Origin: Sweltsa coloradensis
Lineage: Eukaryota; Arthropoda; Insecta; Plecoptera; Chloroperlidae
Assembly: GCA_024449915.1 (NCBI GenBank)
Contig: JAMZAV010004500.1
Location: forward strand, 1-64,000
Direction: 5' to 3'
Length of the DNA stretch: 64,000 bases
The translations under genes were made by a program, and so were the position numbers. Numbering within the stretch: the stretch's first letter is position 1; the number at the start of each line of letters is the position of its first letter. Under the pieces are notes generated by a model that saw only the letters and a program-made list of their open reading frames with translations, did no database searches and was not told the DNA's origin. Of the stretch, positions 55,011 through 64,000 are shown in pieces.

Positions 55011-56012
55011 TAGCCATATATAGCAATAGAAAAAAATCTTATGGGAAAGGGTTATGAAAGCAATGAATAGAGATTTATATATGTAATATCAATTATTATG
55101 TTTATCAGATACAAGAGTGTATAATTTAAACAATAGACAATCCATAGATAGTTTTAAGTCAATATTACGCCAAATGCTTTGAACATAAAATTAGTATAAC
55201 AAAATATACAAAATAATATAAAAGATGTTAGCAGTAAATAAAAATTGTGATCTGTTTTTCAATATTGGTCAGTACATAAATGCACAATGCAATGGTGATG
55301 TCGTGCGAGTATTTGAATGTATGGAGTTAGTTTAAGAGCTTGCCGTTTCTTGGTTAATCTTCTTGTTTGTGGATTGCTCTAATCCTGCAGCTTCTCGGCG
55401 TGCCATGTTCAGCAACACCTCGGAACTCTCGAGGATCTAAAACAAAGCATCACTGTGTTAGAAAGTAAGAGTTTTCACTTTTCAGGTTAGAATACCAATG
55501 AAAGTGGAAATAAAATTGTAAATGCATCTACCATCGAAAACTAATACAAACCCAAAAGTAGACCTACTAATTTGGATAAATTTCATTATCCAAAACTATC
55601 GTTCTAAGACATAAATAAGTTTCTACCATCAGGGAGTAAGAGTAAATCAAATGGAATGGCTAATAAGTATGTTTGAAAAGTTAGTTTTTATTCTCTTGTT
55701 GGTATTGACAGTTTAAATTTTCCCGCACAATTGCTGCCAACCTCGATGCCAGTGTTTGGTTGATCGTACATTTCCGTAACGTGACGCAATTCTCGCATGA
55801 CTATTTTAATCTTCCAGTTCCTCCAAGTCTTTACTCAAAATAAGTAGTTTCCATTTTCCGAAGCAGTACGTTTTATTTAATGCCAAATATTGTTTGATCT
55901 AGAGAGCAGTCACATGTTATTTCTTAACCGGTGGCCACAGTACAAAGTTAGTCGGAAGGTGACAGTGCTGCGATCCCTCGGCCACAGCATTCTTATCTGC
56001 AACCAACTATAC
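55011..56012. other. Unassigned stretch between SINE and hAT remnant
   Basis: A/T-rich, no long ORF, no recognised element end. Confidence 0.3.
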
Positions 56013-57211
56013 CAGGGGTCGGCCCGCGGGTCTAATTTTTGTGGCCCCCCCAGTAATATATGACAACACAAAAATTACTATTTAGTTCTCCTACTTTTAT
56101 TTTTAATTAAAATTGTGAATTTTAAACTTCAATATATTTTGTAAATATTAAATTGAGCCGTTTTCAATTTGATTTGATTGTCCACTTGAATTGCTTCGGA
56201 AAAATGATGTATAATAGCACGTTCGTCTCTACAACACAGAAAGTTCAAAGAGTTCTTGGATGAAGTTCAGGCGCAGTACAATGATTTGCTGCTGCATAAC
56301 AACGTACGTTGGCTAAGTAAGGGTAACGTATTACAGAGATTCTGGGCACTCAGAAAAGAAATGTCGACATTTTTGGGAAATTTAAATACCCCGGTTGCCA
56401 ATGACTTTCATGCATTTCTTCAAAACGAATCAGAAATGCTAGCGTTGGCTTTCTTAAATGACATTTTGGGCGGGGCACCTGAACACTCTCAACACAAATC
56501 TACAAGGTAGAGACAAGTTAATTTGTGACCTGATTCAGAATGTTAAAACGTTCAAGCCCAAATTAACCATCTTTAAAATGGATCTCACAGGTGAACTTCT
56601 TCATTTTCCAACATTGTCCGAGTACAAACTTGACTGCGAGTCAGATGCAGATGTATCTGAATTCTGTGATTTTATTGCAACACTAAAAAGTGAATTTGAA
56701 ACAAGATTTCGCAATTTTGATTTAATTGGGCAATTGGCTCACATCTTGAAACAGCCCCTTTCTTTGAGTCCAATGGGGGAGTGGAGCAAGGTAGCTGCAA
56801 GTTTATTCCAAGTATCAAAAGCAAAACTTCAGCTAGAAATTATTGACTTCCAAGAGGACAAGTCACTTAAATCTTTACCGCCCGACACGCCCACACAAGT
56901 ATTCTCGGCAAAATACGTTTCGAACGACAAATACCCAGGACTGCGAAAGATTGCGATACACACGTGCGTAATGTTCGGATCAACATACATCTGCGAAGCA
57001 TCGTTTTCAAGAAAAATCACTGACAAGCACCTGGAAGACGTATTACGGATTTCCTATACCAATCGCGAGCCGAATTTTAGAAACTAGCTCAACAGATAAG
57101 GTGTAATTTCTCGAACTAACAAAATCACCGGATCCAGGATGACCTATGGCCCCTCACATGTCAAGCAGTACTGGTAAGTGGCCCCATACACAATCTAGTT
57201 GCCGACCCCTG
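56013..57211 (+). mobile_element. hAT-Charlie-like element, 1.2 kb, with TSD
   Basis: The ends CAGGGGTCGGC (56013-56023) and GCCGACCCCTG (57201-57211) are perfect 11-bp inverted repeats. The flanks AACTATAC (56005-56012) and AACTATAG (57212-57219) agree at seven of eight positions. Subterminal CCCGCGGGTC and GTGGCCCC words are those of Charlie-type hATs. Only the C-terminal part of a transposase is present, so the element is an internally deleted derivative that kept both ends. Confidence 0.85.
56208..57087 (+). pseudogene. hAT transposase, C-terminal portion (ZBED5/GTF2IRD2-like)
   Basis: The frame opens after a stop at 56205 with LQHRKFKEFLDEVQAQYND and LLLHNNVRWLSKGNVLQRF, a signature of this hAT clade. 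After a frameshift around 56465-56475 (overlapping frames end at 56510 and begin before 56480) it continues HLNTLNTNLQGRDKLI, and later IHTCVMFGSTYICEASFSRK and ITDKHLEDVLRIS, the hATC dimerisation block, to TAG at 57085. The BED zinc finger and the first two catalytic Asp regions are missing. Otherwise the frame is open for over 200 codons. Confidence 0.85.
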
Positions 57212-57301
57212 AACTATAGTGTTCATACTACAAACTCTATAGTCCCTAATCTAATTGAACTCGCATCACAACCAGTTAGTGTACTTAATTAAGTGTAAAG
57301 T

Positions 57302-57683
57302 GTGGCTCATTGGTCTTGTGGTTAGCATCTCTGCTTCCAATGCAGAAGGTACAGGGTTCGATTCCCGCTAAAGTCAGAAGTTTTTTAACTTCTGATTTGA
57401 ACTTTAGTCCATCAGTTCTTGTCTTAGGAATTTGTAAACAGTGACTTTGGAGCCGTCTTAGCAACGAGGCACATAAAAATTTAAAGTTCTTCTGAATCGG
57501 CCTTGTTGATTCTGGCGTTGATCCGCGGGTGTTCGCACTGTCCATACCACTGATTGCTATATTTCCAATTAAAAAATATTGATCTTTGGTTGGTCATTGC
57601 TCACTTGACGATTGCGTCGGGTCGCTTTGGTTTGTACTGTCACTGAAAATCAGTTATATGACTGAGTGGATAGACTCTAAATA
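57302..57683 (+). repeat. tRNA-derived SINE, right copy
   Basis: The head at 57302 reads GTGTGGCTCATTGG, with A box TGGTCTTGTGG, anticodon-arm-like TCTGC-TTCCAAT-GCAGA and B box GGTTCGATTCC. The body contains GACTTTGGAGCC, GTTCGCACTGTCCATACCAC and ACTGAAAATCAGTTATATGAC, and the tail is TAGACTCTAAATA. It is inverted relative to 54560-55010 and lacks about 20 bp (CCTACAGGG region) present there. Confidence 0.7.
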
Positions 57684-57700
57684 CGAACTTATGTTATTCA

Positions 57701-58435
57701 ATTTGATGAGCGTAGCGAAGATTCCATTCTACCATTGAGTATAAGGTTCTATACTCAATGATTCTACTACACTGAAAAAAAAAATCCGGAATGTTTTTCT
57801 TTTTTCCTTTTTTCTGTTTGTATTTTTGTGCGTTTGTTAACACAATTCAGGCTAAACCGATACTCCAATTACGATGAAATTTTCTGGAGGCTTTCAAAAT
57901 CTCTGAACTTAGAACTGCCACGTTTTTGAGCGCAATCTAAAAATTAATTCTTATGAAAATCACAATTTTACGATTTTTTTCGATACCTCGGCCTATATAA
58001 AAAAATTCTTCGACTTGTGACTACTGTGACTACTGTGTGACTACTGTGACATGACTACATGCTTTATCCGATTGTAATGATTTTTTCACAGAACCATAAT
58101 TTTATGAATTAATATATTCGTGTGAAATTTGAGCGCAATCGAAAAATTATTTCTCATGAAAATCGCAATTTTACGCTTTTTTTCATAAATTTCTTTGACT
58201 TCTAACACCTATATGCTTTATTCGATTGTAATGTAGAGTGTAATGTAATGTGCGCCCCTGATCCTCATGCCATCGTTGTAAAAATTAAACAATATTACCA
58301 AGCGTGTCTCGCAGGCCATAGCAATGGGAAAACAAAATCAATTTAAATACTATCTGCATAACACATGGCAGCTCAATGCACCAATTACGCTCATCCAACA
58401 ACGCGCCTGAAGAAGCGTTTTGCGAAGCTTCCTAG
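57701..58435 (-). mobile_element. CTAGG/CTCATCC family element, type II, with GGAAGCTTCGC head
   Basis: On the minus strand it starts CTAGGAAGCTTCGCAAAACG, then GTTGTTGGATGAGCG, and ends CTTCGCTACGCTCATC. The interior holds the same blocks as 42557-43363 plus a GACTACTGTGACTACTGTGTG micro-repeat near 58018 and an unrelated-looking segment at 58230-58340. It lies 17 bp downstream of the SINE tail. Confidence 0.7.
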
Positions 58436-58454
58436 TTTATTTAATTTAAGTCTA

Positions 58455-59219
58455 TAGGGAACCTAAGTGCGCGTTGGCCGGTTCTCTCTCGTCAGCGTGG
58501 TATAGGCGATTAACCCGTGCTAAATGTTTCGTAAACGATAGCGCGTGAACCCGACCACGGACCGGAATGATATTCATACTGTAAAAAACTATAATCTTTC
58601 CTCTTTGCGTGGATGTACAGAACTCTGCTCTATCAGTCTATCACAAATATTAATGACATTTGTTTTGAGTTGAAGTAAACTCTACATTTACACTGTTGCC
58701 AAACCTTCCAAACAGCTAATGAAAAAGCACGTAAAAGCATTTTGTCCGTGGCATCAGCACAACATTTGGTATCCAACTTGCTTTGTGGCTTCTGTGAGGT
58801 GACTGGGTTGTACTAGATTATACATTACTTATAAAAATCCTTCATGTGCCCAAAAAATCTTGAATGCAAAATAAATTTAGCAACCATGGACAAGCGCATG
58901 GTATGCGAGGATGCCACAGCTGTACACAACGTGGCTGCGTCTCGCTTTGGTTGCCGCTCAGTCAGAGTACATTTGCAACAGCGCGCAAACATGGGTCAAT
59001 TTAACTCATAATAGTTGAATTTAGGAAGCGTTATCGAGCAAAGTAGGATGCCATCATCTTTTTCGCAAAATTATGCATCTTGTGATGTTATTGGTTTAAA
59101 TTTCTTTTGCGCGAGTCAAAAGATACGGCGAGTTATATTTTAGTACCATGCTAATTCTTATGGGCGCTGAGACCAGAGAGAACCAATTTCCTTCCCGCCT
59201 TCAAAACTTAGGTTCCCTA
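58455..59219. mobile_element. 765-bp TIR element (TAGGGAACCTAAGT ends)
   Basis: TAGGGAACCTAAGT at 58455 is perfectly inverted as ACTTAGGTTCCCTA at 59206-59219. Subterminal GGTTCTCTCT and TCAGCG also pair after a short mismatch. No clear target duplication, though AT occurs on both sides. No transposase. Superfamily not assigned. Confidence 0.65.
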
Positions 59220-59689
59220 TTGCAATTTGCAACAAAAGGTGGGGTTTTCTATTTTCCCCCTAGCTACCTCCACAAGTGCCTGTATCAAGTTAGTGTGCGG
59301 GAGAAAGATCTAATTTAGGTAGGCCTACTTATTTTGAGTGGATCACATCCATGTAAGGGTCCACGGACAATATAAAATAAGATTAGGGATGTGTGGATAG
59401 ATTTGGGGCAACATTCCTCTTGCAAGGTGCCGCACCGATTGATCGCCAACACTTTGCCGGTCAGCGCTCAGCTTTCAGGTTTTTATGGGTAAACGGTTAA
59501 TAACATCGGTCATATATTTCACACGAATGTTAATAAAGAATCAATCTATGAGATCCAGTACACAAATTCCTAAATTTATTCATTGATTTTGAATTAAAAT
59601 ATTGTGAAATCCCCAAAATTTACTCAATTTTTATGAACTCCGGTAATTTATTCCTAGTGTAGGCCTCCAGATTTTTAACGCAAATTTGC
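59220..59689. other. Unassigned stretch
   Basis: No gene or repeat end recognised. Confidence 0.3.
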
Positions 59690-60062
59690 ATACTGGATTT
59701 GGATTGGATTGGATATTGCTTTACGTCTCATATTTATGCAACTTGGCTAATCGAGACGAAGGGAGGGACGTAAGGGATGACGCGGGGGGACAAGGGGTGG
59801 ACAGGCCTGTGCTGGTCAGAACCAGCCACAAGTATATGGGGAGGGCAGGGGTTCCCCCACATCGTGGTCGTCTCTGTCTGTGTCATCATCCGTCCGTGTT
59901 GTCTTTGTCGTCGCCGTCGGGGAGGTAGTCAAAGGGAAGGGATTCCCCGACGACGACCCAGAGCTCGCCATTAGTTTCAGGGAGTGAAACTCCCCTATTC
60001 ACGGGCCAAACCGCGAGAAGGTGTCGAGTTGGAATTTGAAGGCCCTGCATACTGGATATCAA
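59690..60062 (+). repeat. Dispersed repeat family F, copy 2, diverged
   Basis: It shares GTGCTGGTCAGAACCAGCCA, TCGTCGCCG, AGGGAAGGG, CCCGACGACGA and CAGAGCTCGCC in order with 60718-61085. It starts with a different leader GATTGGATATTGCTTTACG. ORFs here (59686-59974 plus) are repeat-derived. Confidence 0.6.
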
Positions 60063-60717
60063 CGTTGGAATCAATATGAACGTTCAGGTTAATTTGGTAA
60101 ATTAATAGGAAAAGCCGTTTGATGGGAAATGTTTGATGGGAATTTCCTGAATTGAAATCCATGTTTTGGATTGGATCCCATTTTTTTCACGTTTTGGACT
60201 ATTATGTCTCGCGATGGATGTCTTTTTTTGCAATTACCTAAGTGTGGATATCAATATATCAATAATGATATTACCAACCATTTAGCAGAAATCATCAACA
60301 CGAGTGCGCGCATTTGAGTTCGGTCAAGCTCAGCACCCCCTCGTATATGCAAAACTTTTGTCTGACATGCAACAAGTAGGTACCTACTTCATAATCAGGC
60401 TCTATTTTTAAACAGATAATCAGTAGTGCACAAATATTTTGCTGGTTACGGGACTTGGTCACTGTTTCACACAATCATGATGAAGGGAAAGGGCAACAAT
60501 TTTTTAATCGCAATTTCACTCAACATTGTATATATTTTTATTTTTTTTGTTACCCGGAACGGTAACAATGGCAACTTTGGAGACATCAAACTAAGTTCAA
60601 TGAGTTTCTCAGTATCTGCTGCTATTTAAAGAGGCTGAGAAAGGATCAACAATCCACAGCATGTTTCCGACTCTAGGGTAATATTCTTTTGGAAAGTACT
60701 GTTCAAGATTATTTGGA
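60063..60717. other. Unassigned stretch
   Basis: A/T-rich. No recognised feature. Confidence 0.3.
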
Positions 60718-61085
60718 TTTAGGACGCGTCAACCGTTAGGTCATAATGCACCACTCTAGCCTAGGGGGGGGGGGGGGGGAAGGAGCCCATGCTGGTCAGA
60801 ACCAGCCATGGGTAAGGGGAGGAAGGGGGGTTTCTCACGTCGCAGTCGTCATCGTCTTTGTCATAGTTCGTTGTGTCATTGTCATCGTCGCCGGGGGGTC
60901 GTCCAGGGAAGGGGGCAAGGTGCCCGACGACGATTGCCAGAGCTCGCCTCTAGTTTCTGGGAGTAAGATATTCCGCTCTTTCTAGCTGATGTTTGCGAGG
61001 TGGACTTTTTCTCTTGAATCGCCTTTTACGATTAGCAGAGCCACGCTCTGGGCCAATTCTACCCCGGGCTCAGATTGTTATTTAG
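60718..61085 (+). repeat. Dispersed repeat family F, copy 3
   Basis: This is the inverse of 46858-47225, with only point changes and small indels. It begins GACGCGTCAACCGTTAGG and TAATGCACCACTCTAGCC, the latter shared with repeat unit R, and ends TTCTACCCCGGG. It contains a 16-base G run and GTCATTGTCATCGTCG. Non-coding as far as can be seen. Confidence 0.75.
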
Positions 61086-61778
61086 TTTCTGATTGTAAAG
61101 TACAACCATCTCACTCAAACTGGAAGTAAAAGAGTAAGTAGGCCTAATTATTTTAAATTTGAAGTACAAAATTCACTTCCACAATTCTTTCAAATTTCCG
61201 AAAATCGTTGCGCCGACGAGACCCACTTCCAACCCCATATATATATCATTGATGGTATTATGTTGTAGGCCTACTCCAATCATACTAACTTTTGCTCCAA
61301 AACTAATTGCACCAGAATGTTTTCTTCTTGGTTCTTGATTGCTATGATGAACTCAATGTATACAAGAAAGTTTACTCAAACTTTAGCTGCCATTTTGTTT
61401 TTATTTTTAAAAAAAAAATACTAGGGCCTACGGTACGCAAATAATTTTTTATAAAATGTTGGGCCTAGGCCTAGTTATTTATCAATGTGTATTGTAAAGT
61501 TCAGATAGAAATAGGCCTAAATAAATAAAAAATAAAATTTTAAATCTATCTGCCCTGAGTATCCGATCCTACATAAATTACATTGAAAGTTCACCTAGCT
61601 CAACGGTAGAACACGAAACTCTGGAAAAAGCGCCAAAATTTAAAACACACTTCTTACCTTTTGTAGATCACCTCACTCAATAGCAGCCTTGTCACCCACT
61701 TCACCTTGAGAAAGTAATAACTAAAAGGTTGACTTTCACGAACTGTCGACAGTCAACCTGATTAGGTTGACTACATAT
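61086..61778. other. Unassigned stretch
   Basis: A/T-rich with a few GGCCTA words. No gene recognised. Confidence 0.3.
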
Positions 61779-61850
61779 TAGGGATGACATCGAGTTCAAA
61801 AGTCCGAACCGGTTCCTCCGCCCCGGAACCGGTTAAAAAAAAAAAAAAAA
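61779..61850 (+). repeat. Possible hAT-type 5' end
   Basis: TAGGGATGACATCGAGTTC resembles the ends at 37255 and 39067. It is followed by a CCGAACCGGTTC...CCGGAACCGGTT inverted word and a poly-A run. No matching right end was found, so it is incomplete or continues beyond the window. Confidence 0.35.
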
Positions 61851-63147
61851 CGATTTTAATATTTTTTTGTTACAATTTACAATCAGCAGGTCAAAAAGTG
61901 TCTTTAAAAAGCATTCTTCGAAGTTCAAACAATGCGCGCGTCCTTGAACACCCATAAGGTCTGTTCGTTGGACCTGCTCGACTTTGCTCTAGGCCTAAGA
62001 TCACTGTTTACGCGCATTAGGCCTACTTCGAATTCCACACCTAATTTGTTCATTTCTTCCTATACCGGCTATGACGTATTCTGTGTCACTGACCAGCAAA
62101 ACCACACGTCAGCGTTTTGCTGCCAGTCGCCAGTTAGTTGTTTCCTGGCTCTTGCAATTAGTGCACGCGCGTGTTTTAGTACGCACTCTCTCGCCAATGT
62201 ACACGTCTACAGTGTACTTGGTAAAAACAGTTCTATAGTGTTACCATAATTATTTAGTGTATATAGTTCGATACTGGCCGCCCTGTACGCCAACGCCCTT
62301 CGACGCCCGACGCCCAGCAGAACTCATACTACACTCGCGCCGCCTTGGTTAAATCGGTAAGTGATTGCAGTCTATGTTTACAGCCCGGTTTTCCCCACCT
62401 CTCCCCACTTCACGCCTTTCTCAAGGCTTTCTCAAATTAATACAGTCCACTAAGCTTTCTCGTTCTTGCCCACCTACCTAGCTCTCTCGCCCTTAACTCT
62501 AGGTCGCGCTCGTAGACATACTAGCATTGGCGTCTACATATTTTGGTCTTCCTCGGCCGAATCTTCAACCAGTGTTGATTTGGTTCTCGTTGCATTGTTG
62601 CATCTCGTAATTATTGTTCATACATTTCACGTGAATTGTTCTCGCCTAGTGTAATAGGGCCTTGTCCTGCCTGGCTCTCTTTCGTTGCGTCGTATCTCGG
62701 GCGTCAGCAGTTTTCGCTCGCCTGCGTGAGTGATTTCACGGCGCACGGCCTGCAGTCATTCACTTTTGTCAGCTGGATATCAATCCGCGCTCTGTTGTTC
62801 TGTCACATTGAATATTTCTATTCAGAATATTTCAATCGCGTTTACTGTGGATTAATGAATTGTTCAACATTTGGATAATTGTAGCTGTGTTTTCTTTGCT
62901 CATTCTCTGCTCTGAAAATTCACAATGCTTTCGCACGCTTTCCTGAGGTCGTCCCCCCCCCCCCCCCCCAGTGATTTCGTAGCATTCTTAGCGCTCGTTT
63001 TTTTTTTTTTTACAGCTGTGGTTTTCTGTCATTATAAATTGTTCATTTGCAATATGCTTTCTTGAGGTCTATTTCTCCCCCCCCCCCGGTGTACTTGTCA
63101 TTCATTTTCTGTTTTCCGTCGCACTTTCGTTTGTTTCATTTTAAACA
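61851..63147. other. Presumed 5' region of the BEL/Pao element
   Basis: This DNA immediately precedes a BEL/Pao gag start, so it should hold the 5' LTR and leader, but I could not identify TG...CA borders or a PBS. It contains a duplicated module: GCTTTCCTGAGGTCG plus a C run at 62937-62969, and GCTTTCTTGAGGTCT plus a C run at 63056-63087. Plus-strand ORFs at 61932-62249 and 62636-62878 are unrecognised. Confidence 0.35.
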
Positions 63148-63986
63148 ATGTCGGCAAAACAAAAGCGAGGTGCCGCGGCCCTAATAAAAACTAGGGAAGA
63201 GATTTTTGAGTCAACTCAAGTTATCTATGACATTTAAAAATCTGAAATATGATGATGTGCATATTTATCAAGCTCAGTATGATGAGCTCACGGCTCTTAA
63301 GAATGACTTCAAAAAAGTGCAGGAAGCTATCATCGAGTTAATTCTAAGCTGGATGAAAGTGTAAAGGGTATTGACAATGAGCTTCTATTCGCGGCACAAA
63401 AACGTTTTCTCACCGCTTCGAAACCACCTGCTGGTGGTACAGCTGCGGCCGCACAGCAACCTACAGCTGTCCACCCGATCACTTCGCTCCCTCCTATCAA
63501 GTTACCAACTTTTGATGGGGACCTCTCTCATTGGCCGGAATTCTACTCACTGTTCCACTCTCTAGTTGATCAGAATGCTGCATTAAATAACGTACAGAAA
63601 TTTCATTATTTGAGGTCATCTCTTCAGAATACTGCTCTGGCCACTATATCAATTATCATATATCAGCCGAAAATTATGTTCTCGCGTATAAGGCTTTGAT
63701 CAATCGTTATCAAAACCAACGGCTACTTGCTGCCATGTATGTACAGCAAGTGCTGGAGTTCGCAACTCTGAAATCAGGTAACCATGCCTCACTTCAGCAG
63801 TTTCTCAATGTCCATAGAAGCTCTGTGGACGCTCTCAAAGGTTTAGAAATTGGCGACTTGGCTGATTTTCTGCTCCTATCGCTCACGCTGTCACACCTTG
63901 ATCAGTACACTCGTAAGCAATTCGAGTCTAAGTGTTCTCATGAATCGCCTACTTATGATCAACTAATCGGTTTTATCGAGGAGTAA
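63148..63986 (+). pseudogene. gag of a BEL/Pao LTR retrotransposon (DUF1759 type), frameshifted
   Basis: ATG at 63148 opens MSAKQKRGAAALIKTREEIF. A different frame then holds a YDELTALKNDFKKVQEAI coiled-coil-like stretch, and a third holds LPPIKLPTFDGDLSHWPEF followed by YSLFHSLVDQN and FHYLRSSLQ. This is the DUF1759 pattern (LPxFxGD..W..F...F). From about 63655 the frame changes again to ENYVLAYKALINRYQNQR and runs to a TAA at 63984. At least three breaks (about 63225, 63345, 63655) interrupt it. Nucleocapsid and pol would lie beyond the window. Confidence 0.8.
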
Positions 63987-64000
63987 AGTCGCACCTTGGA

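Noticed and set aside
57302..57375. A functional tRNA gene
   Set aside because: A and B boxes and the anticodon stem are good, but the acceptor stem does not pair and the copy is followed by a shared repeat body, so it is a SINE head.
54560..57683. A single DNA transposon with 400-bp TIRs
   Set aside because: The arms have tRNA-like heads with Pol III boxes inward, and a head-less third copy at 41380 fits 5'-truncated SINEs better. Genome copies are needed to be sure.
1..64000. CRISPR array, operon or phage interpretation
   Set aside because: No regularly spaced identical repeats, no compact prokaryotic coding, and the elements found are eukaryotic retrotransposons, hAT transposons and SINEs.

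Overview
This window looks like repeat-rich genomic DNA from an invertebrate animal. I recognise no host protein-coding gene with confidence. What can be supported is almost all transposable-element sequence. There are two Ty3/gypsy LTR retrotransposons, one nested in the other on the opposite strand. There is also the gag start of a BEL/Pao element at the right edge, a lone LTR with a primer-binding site, and at least six hAT-type DNA transposons with readable terminal inverted repeats (TIRs) and 8-bp target-site duplications (TSDs). The rest includes several non-autonomous TIR families, tRNA-derived SINEs and two kilobase-scale inverted repeats. BEL/Pao and hAT-Charlie-like sequences, SINEs and abundant TAGGCC words fit a marine invertebrate, but the taxon is an inference I cannot fix.

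Layout. 1-9139: a plus-strand gypsy element (A) with gag, zinc knuckles, protease, a deleted reverse transcriptase, RNase H remnant and integrase, interrupted at 426-5302 by a complete minus-strand gypsy element (B). 9150-10905: a noisy copy of a repeat unit that recurs at 37185-38250 and 41790-44165. 11290-15835: a large inverted repeat. 16360-22000: TAGGCC-rich DNA, small TIR elements and a cluster of a GTCACACCCGCAAC motif. 22000-28570: mostly unrecognised, with a minus-strand LTR and PBS at 26349-27064. 28570-36500: a 3.3-kb foldback structure and two copies of a 550-590-bp element with CTAGG and CTCATCC ends. 37185-53760: nested hAT elements and composites. 54560-57683: an inverted pair of SINEs around a truncated hAT transposase. 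57700-61800: further TIR and dispersed repeats. 63148-64000: BEL/Pao gag with frameshifts.

Sequence quality matters here. Positions 1-11290 and about 12750-16350 carry inflated homopolymers. Their duplicate copies elsewhere in the window are clean, so those parts look like unpolished long-read sequence. Reading-frame breaks there cannot be taken as biological. No operons, CRISPR arrays, rRNA genes or intact cellular tRNA genes were seen.
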